A stretch of DNA of 64,000 nucleotides from JAPPLB01 sp965206655 (GTDB lineage: Bacteria; Acidobacteriota; Terriglobia; Bryobacterales; UBA6623). Positions 42,106-51,556 of this stretch are shown piece by piece. Both the position numbers and the translations under genes were made by a program. The stretch is from positions 186,001 to 250,000 of the forward strand of contig CBDBKC010000033.1 of the NCBI GenBank assembly GCA_965206655.1. Direction: 5' to 3'. The stretch's first letter is position 1. Each line of letters begins with the position of its first letter. The notes under the pieces are model-generated. The model saw nothing but the letters and a program-made list of their open reading frames with translations. It searched no databases and had not been told where the DNA came from.

Positions 42106-43386
42106 ATGAGCTCTGTCGATCGCAGGGCGCTTCGGCCGCTCCAACTGGAAAAGCTTCGCGCCCTCCTCAAGACCACGTTGGTGAGTAACCGGTTCTATTC
42201 GGCGAAGCTGCGTGCAGCGGGCGTGGGTGCGGAGTTGGACCGGCTTGAAGATTTCACGGATCGGGTTCCGTTCACGTTGAAACAGGAGTTTGTCGACGAT
42301 CAGCGCCGCCACCCACCGTATGGGTCGAACCTGACGTATCCGCTAACGAGCTACTCGCGCTTCCACCAGACGAGCGGCAGCGCGTCGACACCGATTCGTT
42401 GGCTGGATACTCCGGAGAGCTGGTCGCGGATGCTGGACTGCTGGGACCGCATCTTCGAGGCGGCGGGAGTGGAAGACAAAGACCGCTTGTTCTTCCCGTT
42501 TTCCTTCGGACCGTTCCTGGGTTTCTGGACGGCATTCGAGGCGGCGGCACGGGCGGGCCGGCTTGCGATTCCCGGTGGCGGCGTGCGGACGCCGGGGCGA
42601 CTGCGCCTGATTCTGGACAACGAGGTGACGGTCGTTTGCGCAACGCCGACGTATGCGATTCGGATGGGCGAGACGGCGGTCGAAGAGAACATCGACTTGT
42701 CGGCCGGGAAAGTGCGGTCGATCATCGTCGCGGGCGAGACGGGCGGCAGCGTGCCGGCGACGCGGGCACTGATAGAGAGGTTTTGGCCGGGCGCACGGGT
42801 GTACGATCACCACGGGATGACGGAGGTGGGGCCGGTGACGTACGCGTGTCCGAGGCTAGCGGGCGTGCTGCATGTGATGGAGGAATCCTATCTCCCCGAG
42901 GTTATCGACCCGGAGACGCTGCGGGCGGTGGCTCCGGGAGAGACAGGGGAGCTAGTACTGACGAATCTCGACCGGGTGGGGTCGCCGGTGATTCGTTATC
43001 GGACGCGGGATATCGTACGGCGCGCCGAGGCCGCGACTTGCGAGTGCCGCAGCGACGAACTGGCGCTCGAAGGAGGCATCCTTAGCCGTGTCGATGACAT
43101 GGTGGTGGTGCGCGGCACGAATCTCTATCCAAGCGCGGTGGAGGAGGTAGTGCGCGCGGATGGCGGCGTGGGCGAATTCCGCGTGGAGATCAGAACGGTT
43201 CGGGGCATGGCGGAGGTAAGTCTCTCAATCGAGCCCTCGGCCGGGGAAGACGATGCCACCGGGTTGGCGGCGAGAGTGGCGGACTCGCTTTACAGGACCT
43301 TTGGACTGCGGTTCTTGGTGAGTTGCGTCGAGCGGGGGACGCTGCCTCGGTTTGAGGCCAAGGCGAAGCGGTGGGTACGGCTGTAG
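42106..43386 (+). CDS. PaaK-like phenylacetate-CoA ligase family protein
   Basis: A 426-residue ANL-superfamily adenylating enzyme of the phenylacetate-CoA ligase type: 'F-H-Q-T-S-G-S-A-S-T-P' (phosphate loop, about 86), 'D-H-H-G-M-T-E-V-G' (adenine motif, about 227), 'Y-R-T-R-D-I-V' (about 302) and a C-terminal 'L-P-R-F-E-A-K-A-K-R'. Overlapping ribosome signal TAAAGG with the FAD gene indicates coupling. It would activate a carboxylic acid for the pathway; the substrate is unknown. Confidence 0.85.
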   Translation: MSSVDRRALRPLQLEKLRALLKTTLVSNRFYSAKLRAAGVGAELDRLEDFTDRVPFTLKQEFVDDQRRHPPYGSNLTYPLTSYSRFHQTSGSASTPIRWLDTPESWSRMLDCWDRIFEAAGVEDKDRLFFPFSFGPFLGFWTAFEAAARAGRLAIPGGGVRTPGRLRLILDNEVTVVCATPTYAIRMGETAVEENIDLSAGKVRSIIVAGETGGSVPATRALIERFWPGARVYDHHGMTEVGPVTYACPRLAGVLHVMEESYLPEVIDPETLRAVAPGETGELVLTNLDRVGSPVIRYRTRDIVRRAEAATCECRSDELALEGGILSRVDDMVVVRGTNLYPSAVEEVVRADGGVGEFRVEIRTVRGMAEVSLSIEPSAGEDDATGLAARVADSLYRTFGLRFLVSCVERGTLPRFEAKAKRWVRL

Positions 43387-43444
43387 CTTGCCTGGGAGCG
43401 GAGAATCCGCGGGCCTCGGGACCAAGGTCGCGCCCGGGGGGTGG

Positions 43445-46171
43445 TTAGAAGCTGAATCCCAAGAGAAAACGGAACGTGCGGCCGTCGTTGAGGGTGTTGG
43501 TGATGGCGGCGAAGTTGGCAGCGGCGAGTTCGCGGCCGGGTTCGGCGAATTGAGGAGTGTTGAAGAAGTTCACGGACTCGGCGCTGAAGTTGAGCGCCAT
43601 GTCGGACGTTAGCGGCCACTGGCGGGATAGGGCGGCGTTGATGTTGCTGATGCCGTCCTTGCGGAAGGTGTTGCGGCCGAGATTGCCGCGGGGTTCGGTG
43701 GGCTGAATGAACGAGAACGCCGAGCGAGGCAAGAGCTGGGTGGAGGTATCGGGGTGGCCGATTGTACGGCCGAGGACCGTGGGGTCAACCACATTCGGAC
43801 GGTCACTGCTCGCACCGTCGACATTTCCAAAGCCAGGGCCGTCGGAGCCGGTCCTGATGTTGAAGGGCGTTCCTGTCTTCACGAGAACAATTGTCGAAAA
43901 CCGCCAGCTACCGAGGGTGCTCCGGAGCCATCGCGGTCGCCGCTTGAGTTGCGGCACTTCGTAGTTCACGCTCCACAGAGCCGAGTGGGGCTGGTCGAAG
44001 TCGCTGAGACCTTTCATGTCGGCATGAATATCGAACTCCGATTGACCGCGTGCGGAGAAGCTGTCGCGGCCGGCGGAGGTGTTCGTGTAGTCGGCGCCGA
44101 GGTCGAGGGCTTTGCTGAACCAGTAGGAGGAATCGACGCTGAGTCCACGCCAGTCGCTTGTTCGGAAGATGATCTTGGCGGCATCGTAGTAGCCGCGGGA
44201 TGAATTCAGGGTGTCGCGAATCATGAAGACATCCGGGTCGGGCCGGCGCTCGTTGATCGTGGCGGTCGTTTGGGGAATGCCGGGCACGGGCCTGGCGCGA
44301 TTGGAATGCCATGTCGCGAGCAGTTTTTGGGATCGGCTACCGACATAGCCGAGCTGCAACACGCTACTGCCTCGAAGGGGAACTTCCCAGGTGAAGTTGA
44401 ATTGCTGCGAGTAAGGGACGACGAGATCGGAGGCGATTCGAAAGATATCGCTCCGTGCGTCAGGGTCGGCAGCGCCGGAACCAAGAGATCCCAGTGGATC
44501 GAGGAGGTCCGGCACCGGAATCGCGACCCGGCGGCTGAGCGGAGGATTCAAGCGTGCTTGTCCGTACGTGACGGGGAAGATCTCTCCATAATGGATGCCG
44601 TAGGCGGCGCGAACGACTCCCCAGCGGTCGCTCAGGCGATAGGCGAGACCGACGCGTGGGGCGAGGTTGTTACAGTCGCAGCCGTAAGGAATGTCGCTCA
44701 GGCCGTTGACCTCGGACGGTGCGGGGGCAGGGGCGAATCGGAGGCCGAAATTGAGGGTGAGATCGTTTGTGGCGCGCCACTCATCACCGATGAACGTCTC
44801 AATGTCCGCATTCCGGAAACCGCGGTGAATGTGGCCGGTGGATCCGAAGAACTCGCTCGCTGTCCCCATGCGAAGGTTCGTGATGGCATCGCGGCCGAAA
44901 TCGCTGCGGAAAGAAAAGCCGCCGCGATGGCTACTCGATTCGAAACCGTTGATCTGCCGACGAACAATCTCGAAGCCCGTGGAAAGGGTGTGACGTCCGC
45001 GAACCTGTTGCAGGCGGCCGGCGTAGCGAAACTTGTTCCAGGCGCGGTCGATGGGGATGCTGGAATCCGGCCCCAGGCCCTCAAGCCCGCGGATGAAGAG
45101 ATTCGGACCGAGACTGGTTTCGTCGGGCGTGAGCAGAGAACCGAGCCGGTCGAAGCCCACGGAAAAGTCCGTGGTCGTGGTGGGCGACCAGGCGCGAACC
45201 CAGGTGATGCGGGCATCGTGCGACTTCGTCATGGTGTTAGCGTTCTGCCCTGCGACGAGCTGGAAGGCGTCCACGTCTTGTCCCGTATACCCGTAGCGCA
45301 TCACGAGAGTGTTGCCGCCCCAGGTTTGATCGAGTTGGATCTTGCCCAGGTCATTGTTGATCCCCTGAGGAGCGTTGGTATTAAGGGCTCGCTCGTTGAT
45401 ATCGGTCCGATTGGGCAGTTCATCGGGATAGCCCTCGAGGATGAGCGCCACGAAGTCACGCGTGGCGGGGTCGGTGGCAAGAGGCGTGCGCTCATCGGCT
45501 CGCGGCACGAGCACGTTGCCGTTCACATTGCCTCGTGATTTCTGCTGGGAGCCTTGTAGTCCCAACGTGCCGCCCTTCCAAAGAGGCACAGCAAGCTCGA
45601 ATCCGTAGTCGTTTTCACGGGCCGGCTTTACGTCGCCCGCTTGAAAGAAAGATCGGGCGGTGAAGATGCTATTGGAGTGCGCTTCGTAGACTCTTCCGTG
45701 GAAACCGGTTGCGCCAGAGGGAGCGACATGGAGCGGCTGAGATGGGGCTCCACCAAACTCGGCGCCGAAATACCGATGTTCGGCTTTGAACTCCTCGACC
45801 GCGGTTGCAGTGACGCCTACCCGGATATTGAGGTCCTTGAGAACGCTGTTGTCGACGAGGTTGATTTTGACGTTCTCGTTGCGGCGGCTCTCTCCGGAGG
45901 AAATGTCGACCTGCCCCAGAAGGTTCAGCTCGGTGCGGCTTTCCTCAATGGCCTCGAGGCTGGACGGCTCCGGTTGCGCGGAGTCGCCGGGTGGGTCCGA
46001 AGGCGGTGGCCTCCCCGAGAGGGCGCCCGTGGAGCCCTCGCTTTGTTCGGCCGGGTCCGGGGTTCCCTGGCTGTTTTCAGACCCCTGGGCAGCGGGGAAG
46101 CAACAGAGCAGCAATAGAAAGGCGGCCCAAGGAATCATTCCGCCCGCCTTAGATGTCGAGGTTCTTGACAT
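43445..46171 (-). CDS. Oar-like TonB-dependent outer membrane receptor
   Basis: A 908-residue outer-membrane protein with an N-terminal signal (R/K then 'A-F-L-L-L-L-C-C-F-P-A-A-Q-G', about 1-30), a Pro/Glu-rich linker, a plug-like region and a long beta-barrel ending in 'R-T-F-R-F-L-L-G-F-S-F' (terminal aromatic residue). Repeated barrel strands such as 'D-L-T-L-N-F-G-L-R' match the Oar/TonB-dependent family expanded in Acidobacteria. ATG 46171 overlaps the gyrB stop by 23 bp; an internal ATG 46138 would remove the basic start of the signal. No carboxypeptidase-like domain is seen. Confidence 0.85.
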   Translation of the reverse strand: MSRTSTSKAGGMIPWAAFLLLLCCFPAAQGSENSQGTPDPAEQSEGSTGALSGRPPPSDPPGDSAQPEPSSLEAIEESRTELNLLGQVDISSGESRRNENVKINLVDNSVLKDLNIRVGVTATAVEEFKAEHRYFGAEFGGAPSQPLHVAPSGATGFHGRVYEAHSNSIFTARSFFQAGDVKPARENDYGFELAVPLWKGGTLGLQGSQQKSRGNVNGNVLVPRADERTPLATDPATRDFVALILEGYPDELPNRTDINERALNTNAPQGINNDLGKIQLDQTWGGNTLVMRYGYTGQDVDAFQLVAGQNANTMTKSHDARITWVRAWSPTTTTDFSVGFDRLGSLLTPDETSLGPNLFIRGLEGLGPDSSIPIDRAWNKFRYAGRLQQVRGRHTLSTGFEIVRRQINGFESSSHRGGFSFRSDFGRDAITNLRMGTASEFFGSTGHIHRGFRNADIETFIGDEWRATNDLTLNFGLRFAPAPAPSEVNGLSDIPYGCDCNNLAPRVGLAYRLSDRWGVVRAAYGIHYGEIFPVTYGQARLNPPLSRRVAIPVPDLLDPLGSLGSGAADPDARSDIFRIASDLVVPYSQQFNFTWEVPLRGSSVLQLGYVGSRSQKLLATWHSNRARPVPGIPQTTATINERRPDPDVFMIRDTLNSSRGYYDAAKIIFRTSDWRGLSVDSSYWFSKALDLGADYTNTSAGRDSFSARGQSEFDIHADMKGLSDFDQPHSALWSVNYEVPQLKRRPRWLRSTLGSWRFSTIVLVKTGTPFNIRTGSDGPGFGNVDGASSDRPNVVDPTVLGRTIGHPDTSTQLLPRSAFSFIQPTEPRGNLGRNTFRKDGISNINAALSRQWPLTSDMALNFSAESVNFFNTPQFAEPGRELAAANFAAITNTLNDGRTFRFLLGFSF

Positions 46172-48578
46172 CCAAGGCGTATTCGCTGATGAAGTTACGT
46201 CGCGACTCCACGCTCTCCCCCATAAGAGTGGTGAAGATCTTGTCGGTCTCGTAAGCGTCGTCGATGCGGACTTTCAGAAGCCGGCGGGTCGCGGGGTCCA
46301 TGGTGGTATCCCAGAGTTGGCCGGCATTCATCTCACCCAGCCCTTTGTAGCGCTGGATATTGGCCCCTTTCGTTCCAACGCTCTTGATGTGCTCAAGCAG
46401 GTCAACGCAGTTGGCGATCTCCGCGCGAACGTCTTTGTTGATGACCACGAAGGGCGGTTTGTTGAGATCGGCAATCTGCTTCGAGATCGACCGCAGGCGG
46501 CGGTACTCGGGCTGCGTGGCGAGTTCTTTGTCGATCATGCGCTCGCCTTCGGTACCTTCGCGGAACGAGACCTTGTAGGCGGAGTGCATCTCGTCGTCGA
46601 GAACCTTGACGTCGAGTTTCAGCTCCTTGAGACACTGCGCGAGTGCGTCGGCGTTCGCCTTCGTACTGAAATCGTCCTTGTCGAGAAGCAGCTCGGGGTC
46701 GGCGAGTGTGCGAACGACCGCCGAGTTCCTCAGACGGCGGGCGAGCTTACGAAACATGAGGGCGTAACCATCCACCTGCTTCAGAAAAGCCCGTAGTTCG
46801 TCATGGTTGATGGAATGGCCCGCCTCGCCGTTGCTTCCGTATTCGACCGTGATGTCTTCGGTAGCCGAACGGATGATCTCGCGGGCGAATTCGGCTTCGT
46901 CCTTGATGTAGCGTTCCGAACGTCCTCGCTTGATGCGGTAGAGCGGAGGTTGCGCGATGTAGACGTGACCGCGGTCGATGAGCTCGCGCATCTGACGGAA
47001 GAAGAACGTGAGCAACAGGGTACGGATGTGCGAGCCGTCGACATCCGCGTCGGTCATGAGGATGATCTTGTGGTAGCGCAGCTTCGAGACATCGAAGTCC
47101 TCGACCCCAATGCCGGTGCCGAGGGCTGTGATCATCGCCCGGATTTCGTCGTGGCCGAGCATCTTGTCGTAGCGCGCTTTCTCGACGTTCAGGATCTTAC
47201 CCTTGAGCGGAAGAATCGCTTGAAAGCGGCGATCGCGTCCTTGCTTCGCCGTGCCTCCCGCCGACTCGCCCTCGACGATGAAGACTTCGGCCCGTTCCGG
47301 ATCGCGCTCTTGACAATCGGCGAGCTTACCGGGCAGACCGGCGGAATCGAGAGCCCCTTTGCGGCGGGTTAGGTCGCGGGCTTTACGCGCGGCTTCGCGG
47401 GCGCGGGCGGCGTCGATCGCTTTCTGAACGATCTTCTTCGCGATAGCCGGATTCATCTCAAAATAGGCGCCGAGCTTATCGTTGACGAACGCAACCATGG
47501 TGCCCTGGATATCGCTGTTGAGCTTGCCCTTGGTCTGGCCTTCGAACTGCGGTTGAGGGAGCTTGACGCTCACAACAGCCGTGAGGCCTTCGCGAACATC
47601 GTCGCCGCTGAGGTTCTCTTTCACGTTCTTGAAAAGTTTGGCGCTCTGGCCGTAGGCGTTGATGGTGCGTGTGAGAGCGGAGCGAAAGCCGGAGAGATGT
47701 GTGCCGCCGTCAACGGTGTTGATGGTGTTGGCAAAGCTGTAGACGTTCTCGGCGTAGCCGTTGTTGTACTGCAGAGCGACTTCCATCGAGAGAGTGCCAT
47801 CGCCGAAGCTTTTGTCGTCAGAGATACGGATGGGCTTGGCGTGCAGAGCGTGCTTGCCACGATTTAGATAGCCGACGAATTCGGAGACGCCCCCTTCGAA
47901 GTGAAATGTCTGGGGTTTGCGGTCATCCTCGCGCTCGTCGACGAGTTCGATCTTGAGGCCCCCGTTGAGAAACGCCATTTCGCGGAGGCGCTTGGCGAGG
48001 ATATCGTAGTTGAATTCGGTGACGGTAAAGATCTGCGTGTCGGGCTTGAATGTGATCTTCGTGCCGGTCTTGCGGCCTGCTTTGCCGGTTTCCTTGAGAC
48101 GGTCCTTGGGGACGCCGCACGCGTACTCCTGTTCCCAGGTAGCACGGTTACGCCAGATTTCAAGCGTGAGCGATTCGGAGAGGGCGTTGACGCAACTGAC
48201 GCCGACGCCGTGCAGGCCGCCGGATACCTTGTAGCTATTGGAGTCGAACTTGCCGCCGGAGTGGAGCTTGGTCATCACGACTTCAGCCGCGGAAACGCCT
48301 TCCTCGGCGTGCTCATCGACCGGGATGCCACGACCGTTGTCAATAACGGTGATCGAGTCGTCGACGTGGATCGTGACGCTGATCTCGGAACCATGGCCGG
48401 CGAGATGCTCATCCACCGAGTTGTCGACGACTTCATAGACGAGGTGGTGCAGACCGAGTTCGCCGGTCGAACCGATATACATGGCGGGCCGCAAGCGGAC
48501 GGCCTCCAAACCTTCTAGGACTCGAATGCTGCCAGCGTCGTATTCCGTCGTGGTGAGCGACTGTTGGTGTTCGGCCAT
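46149..48578 (-). CDS. gyrB: DNA gyrase subunit B
   Basis: An 809-residue type II topoisomerase ATPase subunit. N-terminal GHKL motifs 'V-D-N-S-V-D-E-H' and 'D-N-G-R-G-I-P-V', 'G-G-L-H-G-V-G' (about 114), the Toprim 'E-G-E-S-A-G-G-T-A-K' (about 437) and 'D-A-D-V-D-G-S-H-I' (about 510). The C-terminal GyrB tail ('I-Q-R-Y-K-G-L-G-E-M-N' near 755) is intact. Downstream of dnaN (24 bp gap), the usual dnaA-dnaN-gyrB order although recF is missing. Confidence 0.97.
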   Translation of the reverse strand: MAEHQQSLTTTEYDAGSIRVLEGLEAVRLRPAMYIGSTGELGLHHLVYEVVDNSVDEHLAGHGSEISVTIHVDDSITVIDNGRGIPVDEHAEEGVSAAEVVMTKLHSGGKFDSNSYKVSGGLHGVGVSCVNALSESLTLEIWRNRATWEQEYACGVPKDRLKETGKAGRKTGTKITFKPDTQIFTVTEFNYDILAKRLREMAFLNGGLKIELVDEREDDRKPQTFHFEGGVSEFVGYLNRGKHALHAKPIRISDDKSFGDGTLSMEVALQYNNGYAENVYSFANTINTVDGGTHLSGFRSALTRTINAYGQSAKLFKNVKENLSGDDVREGLTAVVSVKLPQPQFEGQTKGKLNSDIQGTMVAFVNDKLGAYFEMNPAIAKKIVQKAIDAARAREAARKARDLTRRKGALDSAGLPGKLADCQERDPERAEVFIVEGESAGGTAKQGRDRRFQAILPLKGKILNVEKARYDKMLGHDEIRAMITALGTGIGVEDFDVSKLRYHKIILMTDADVDGSHIRTLLLTFFFRQMRELIDRGHVYIAQPPLYRIKRGRSERYIKDEAEFAREIIRSATEDITVEYGSNGEAGHSINHDELRAFLKQVDGYALMFRKLARRLRNSAVVRTLADPELLLDKDDFSTKANADALAQCLKELKLDVKVLDDEMHSAYKVSFREGTEGERMIDKELATQPEYRRLRSISKQIADLNKPPFVVINKDVRAEIANCVDLLEHIKSVGTKGANIQRYKGLGEMNAGQLWDTTMDPATRRLLKVRIDDAYETDKIFTTLMGESVESRRNFISEYALDVKNLDI

Positions 48579-48600
48579 ACTGGTTTAGTGTGAAGCCTCT

Positions 48601-49713
48601 CTAGATGCGCATCGGCATGACCACATAGCGGTAGTCGTAGCCATCAAGCCCTGGCAGTTGAAACTCGCCGGCGCTATCTTCGCCCTGAATCCCGAGTTCG
48701 ACCGTCTCCGATTGGGCAACACCGAGAAAGTCCAGCAGGTACTGGGAGTTGAAACCTATCTTTACTTTTTCGCCGCTGTATTCGATCGGCAGAGATTCCT
48801 CGCTCTCGCCCATTTCCGACCCGCTGGAGGCGAGCCTAAGGTTCTCTGGCTCTACTTCGATTCGAATGGCGTGGGAGCGGTCATCCGCGAACTGGGATAC
48901 GCGGCGGATGGCAGCCTGTGTTTCATCACGTCCGAGTACAATCGTGGCGCTGCGCTCCTTGGGAAGCACTCGTTCGTAGTCGGGAAACTGGCCGGTGAGT
49001 TTCCGCGATATGAGAAGCCGTCCACCCCACTGGAAGAAGAGATGGTTCTCGTCGGTTGCAAAATCGATTACGAGCGAGTCGCCGGCTTCCGCGGCAATCT
49101 TCATCGCTTCGGCCATGCCCTTTTTAGGGATCAGAGCTCGCAATTCTCCGCTAATGCCCTCAAAAGCGTGCGAGGCCTCAATGTACGCGAGGCGGTGGCC
49201 GTCGGTCGTGACCATAACAAGGGCATCTTCCTTCAGAAGCATCAGACCGCCCGTGAGAGTGTAGCGAGACTCTTCGTTGGCGACAGAGAAGATGGTCTTG
49301 CTGATGACATTGGCTAGGAGGGCCGCCGGAATTTTCGTGACTGGTGCCGGCATAGCGGGCAAATCCGGGAAGTTCTCCCGTGACATGCCGGCAATGCGGG
49401 TGCGTGAGCGACCGCAAACGATTGTCGCGGAATGGTTCTCGGAAACCTTGATCGACAGCTCCGCGTCCGGGAGTAGACGCACATAGTCGAGCAATTTGCG
49501 TGCTGGAAGAGTGGTCGAGCCGCCTTTCTTGATGTTTGCTGGACATGAGCTTCTGATACCTAGCTCCAGATCGGTGACCGTGAATTTGACCGAATCACCT
49601 TCCGCTTCCAGCAGCACGTTCGAAAGTACCGGGATGGTCGTTTTCTTCTCGACCACACCCTGTCCAAGGCTCAACTCCTTCACCAAGTCTGTCTTTTTGA
49701 CCGTGAGTTCCAT
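48601..49713 (-). CDS. dnaN: DNA polymerase III beta sliding clamp
   Basis: A 370-residue beta clamp with the three clamp domains. 'T-D-L-E-L-G-I-R-S' (about 45), 'T-D-G-H-R-L-A' (about 171) and 'Y-V-V-M-P-M-R-I' at the end are family hallmarks (C-terminal M-P-M-R). It is separated from dnaA by a 268-bp origin-like spacer and followed by gyrB. Confidence 0.97.
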   Translation of the reverse strand: MELTVKKTDLVKELSLGQGVVEKKTTIPVLSNVLLEAEGDSVKFTVTDLELGIRSSCPANIKKGGSTTLPARKLLDYVRLLPDAELSIKVSENHSATIVCGRSRTRIAGMSRENFPDLPAMPAPVTKIPAALLANVISKTIFSVANEESRYTLTGGLMLLKEDALVMVTTDGHRLAYIEASHAFEGISGELRALIPKKGMAEAMKIAAEAGDSLVIDFATDENHLFFQWGGRLLISRKLTGQFPDYERVLPKERSATIVLGRDETQAAIRRVSQFADDRSHAIRIEVEPENLRLASSGSEMGESEESLPIEYSGEKVKIGFNSQYLLDFLGVAQSETVELGIQGEDSAGEFQLPGLDGYDYRYVVMPMRI

Positions 49714-49981
49714 GTGATCTACTTCCGCTGCTGAGACGACCTAGCAGGTCTGGGGTACAAGAAGTACTGATCTACCTAAAGAAAACTAATACTTACAATC
49801 AGATTAGTAGGTGACTGTGGATCTGTGGATAACATAGATAAGTGTAACGTTATCAATTACTTACTCTGTTCAATCCGTGGTGGATAAGTGCTCGTCCGGT
49901 GTGCGTTTCTCGACCGTCACGGAAGTTGTCAACAAGCGTGAGCCAGGGATGAGGGACGGTTTCGGGCACATCACGTTATAT
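49714..49981. other. Putative oriC (dnaA-dnaN spacer)
   Basis: A 268-bp spacer on which dnaA and dnaN flank an AT-rich segment (AAAGAAAACTAATACTTACA, about 49778-49797). A perfect DnaA box (TTATCCACA on the minus strand) is at 49824-49832, GGTGGATAA (one mismatch) at 49879-49887, and TGTGGATCT (two mismatches) at 49816-49824. The clustering next to dnaA is the normal location of a bacterial origin. Confidence 0.7.
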
Positions 49982-51301
49982 CTAACCAATTCTATCAGTT
50001 AGCCTGTGGAGAAGGTTGTCGATTTCGTGATTGTCCTGGCGTTGGGCATCGATCTTGCGGACGGCGTGCAGGACGGTGGTGTGATGCTTTCCGCCTAGAG
50101 CCTTACCAATAGCGGGCAACGACATGCCCAGGACATCCTTGGCCAGATACATCGCGATCTGACGCGGGTAGGCAATCGACTTGACGTTCGTTTTCTCTTT
50201 GAGTTGAGAGGGATCGAGGCCGTAGTGCTGAGCTACGACCTTGAGAACTTGATCGATCGTGAGCTGAGATTTACCCTTGGACGCGGCCATCGAATGCAAC
50301 GTCTGCCTCGCCATCGAGATAGTGATTTCGGATCCAGAGAGCGAGGAGATTGCCATGAGGTGCGTGAGTGCTCCTTCCAGCTCCCGCATGTTGGATTTCA
50401 GGTTGGTGGCGAGAAAGATCTGAATCTCGTGAGTCAGGTCGAGTTCGAGCTCTTCGGCTTTGCCCGCTAGGATGGCCATCTTCGTTTCGAGGTCAGGAGC
50501 CTGAATATCCGCCATCAGACCCCACTCGAAACGCGATCGTAGGCGGTCGACCAGGCCGGGAATCTGTTTGGGAGCACGATCGCTGGAGATGACGATCTGT
50601 TTCTGAAGGTTGTGCAGAGTGTTGAAAGTATGGAAAAACTCTTCCTGGGTGCGCTCTTTGGATCCCAGTGTTTGGATATCGTCCACGAGGAGCACGTCGG
50701 CGGCACGAAACCGTCTGTGGAAGGAACCCATCCTGTCGTAGCGCAGCGAACTAATCATCTCGTTCATGAACTCTTCGCTGGTGACGTAGACGATTTGGAG
50801 CTCGCGGAAGTGCTGGTGAAGCTGGTGGCCGATGGCGTGCATGAGATGGGTTTTCCCCATCCCGACACCGCCGTAGATATAGAGCGGGTTATAGGCGCGC
50901 GCGGGATTTGTGGCCACGGCGCGGGCGGCGGCGTGGGCGAGCTGATTGCACGAGCCGACGACGAACGTTTCGAAAGTGTATTTGCTGTTGAAGTAGCCGG
51001 CCGGGGTCGAGAAGTCGAAGGTAGTCTGAACGGCGGCGCTGGGGAGCGGGGGCGCTGAGTTGGGCTCGGCTAGATCGAACGTCAACGATGCGATATCGAG
51101 TTTCAGCTTCTGCCCTGTCGCGAGGATCTTGCTAACGAATTCCTCTTCGATCCAACGTTTGGCGCTCAAGTTCGGTGCAATCAAGTGCAGCGCTCTAGCG
51201 TCATCTACATGACTGAAGCGAATCGGCTCGAGCCAGTTTTCAAAACTCTCGGGACTGATCTCCGGTTGGAGATTGCGGACGATTTGCTGCCATGGATTCA
51301 T
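49982..51301 (-). CDS. dnaA: Chromosomal replication initiator DnaA
   Basis: A 439-residue DnaA. N-terminal domain I ('W-E-x-I-V/L' style, residues 1-80), a linker, AAA+ domain III with Walker A 'G-G-V-G-M-G-K-T-H-L' (about 144) and Walker B 'V-L-L-V-D-D-I-Q' (about 208), and domain IV with the DnaA-box motif 'G-K-A-L-G-G-K-H-H-T-T-V-L-H-A' (about 400). First gene of the dnaA-dnaN-gyrB run on the minus strand. Start ATG 51301. Confidence 0.97.
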   Translation of the reverse strand: MNPWQQIVRNLQPEISPESFENWLEPIRFSHVDDARALHLIAPNLSAKRWIEEEFVSKILATGQKLKLDIASLTFDLAEPNSAPPLPSAAVQTTFDFSTPAGYFNSKYTFETFVVGSCNQLAHAAARAVATNPARAYNPLYIYGGVGMGKTHLMHAIGHQLHQHFRELQIVYVTSEEFMNEMISSLRYDRMGSFHRRFRAADVLLVDDIQTLGSKERTQEEFFHTFNTLHNLQKQIVISSDRAPKQIPGLVDRLRSRFEWGLMADIQAPDLETKMAILAGKAEELELDLTHEIQIFLATNLKSNMRELEGALTHLMAISSLSGSEITISMARQTLHSMAASKGKSQLTIDQVLKVVAQHYGLDPSQLKEKTNVKSIAYPRQIAMYLAKDVLGMSLPAIGKALGGKHHTTVLHAVRKIDAQRQDNHEIDNLLHRLTDRIG

Positions 51302-51556
51302 GCGTGAACGACCCGCCGGAAACAGCGTTCAGACGAGGGTTCAAACTTCTCGACGACGATGTCTAGAAGGACAGTCTCACGTCGAGGATGGACGATGAAA
51401 AGCCTCAAACAGCGACGAAAGAGCTAGTAGTGTAGCACAGGAATTCGCTCTGTACGGGTAGAAGCTCCGATGCAACAGAAAATGCGTCAAAGCCAATAAA
51501 GACAGTACTTCCAGCACTCTGGGAGTGCGTCAGGCTAGCGGTGAAAAGAGGCGCTC

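Noticed and set aside
44270..45538. 422-codon frame opposite the Oar-like receptor
   Set aside because: No recognisable motif, and the receptor reads cleanly on the minus strand.
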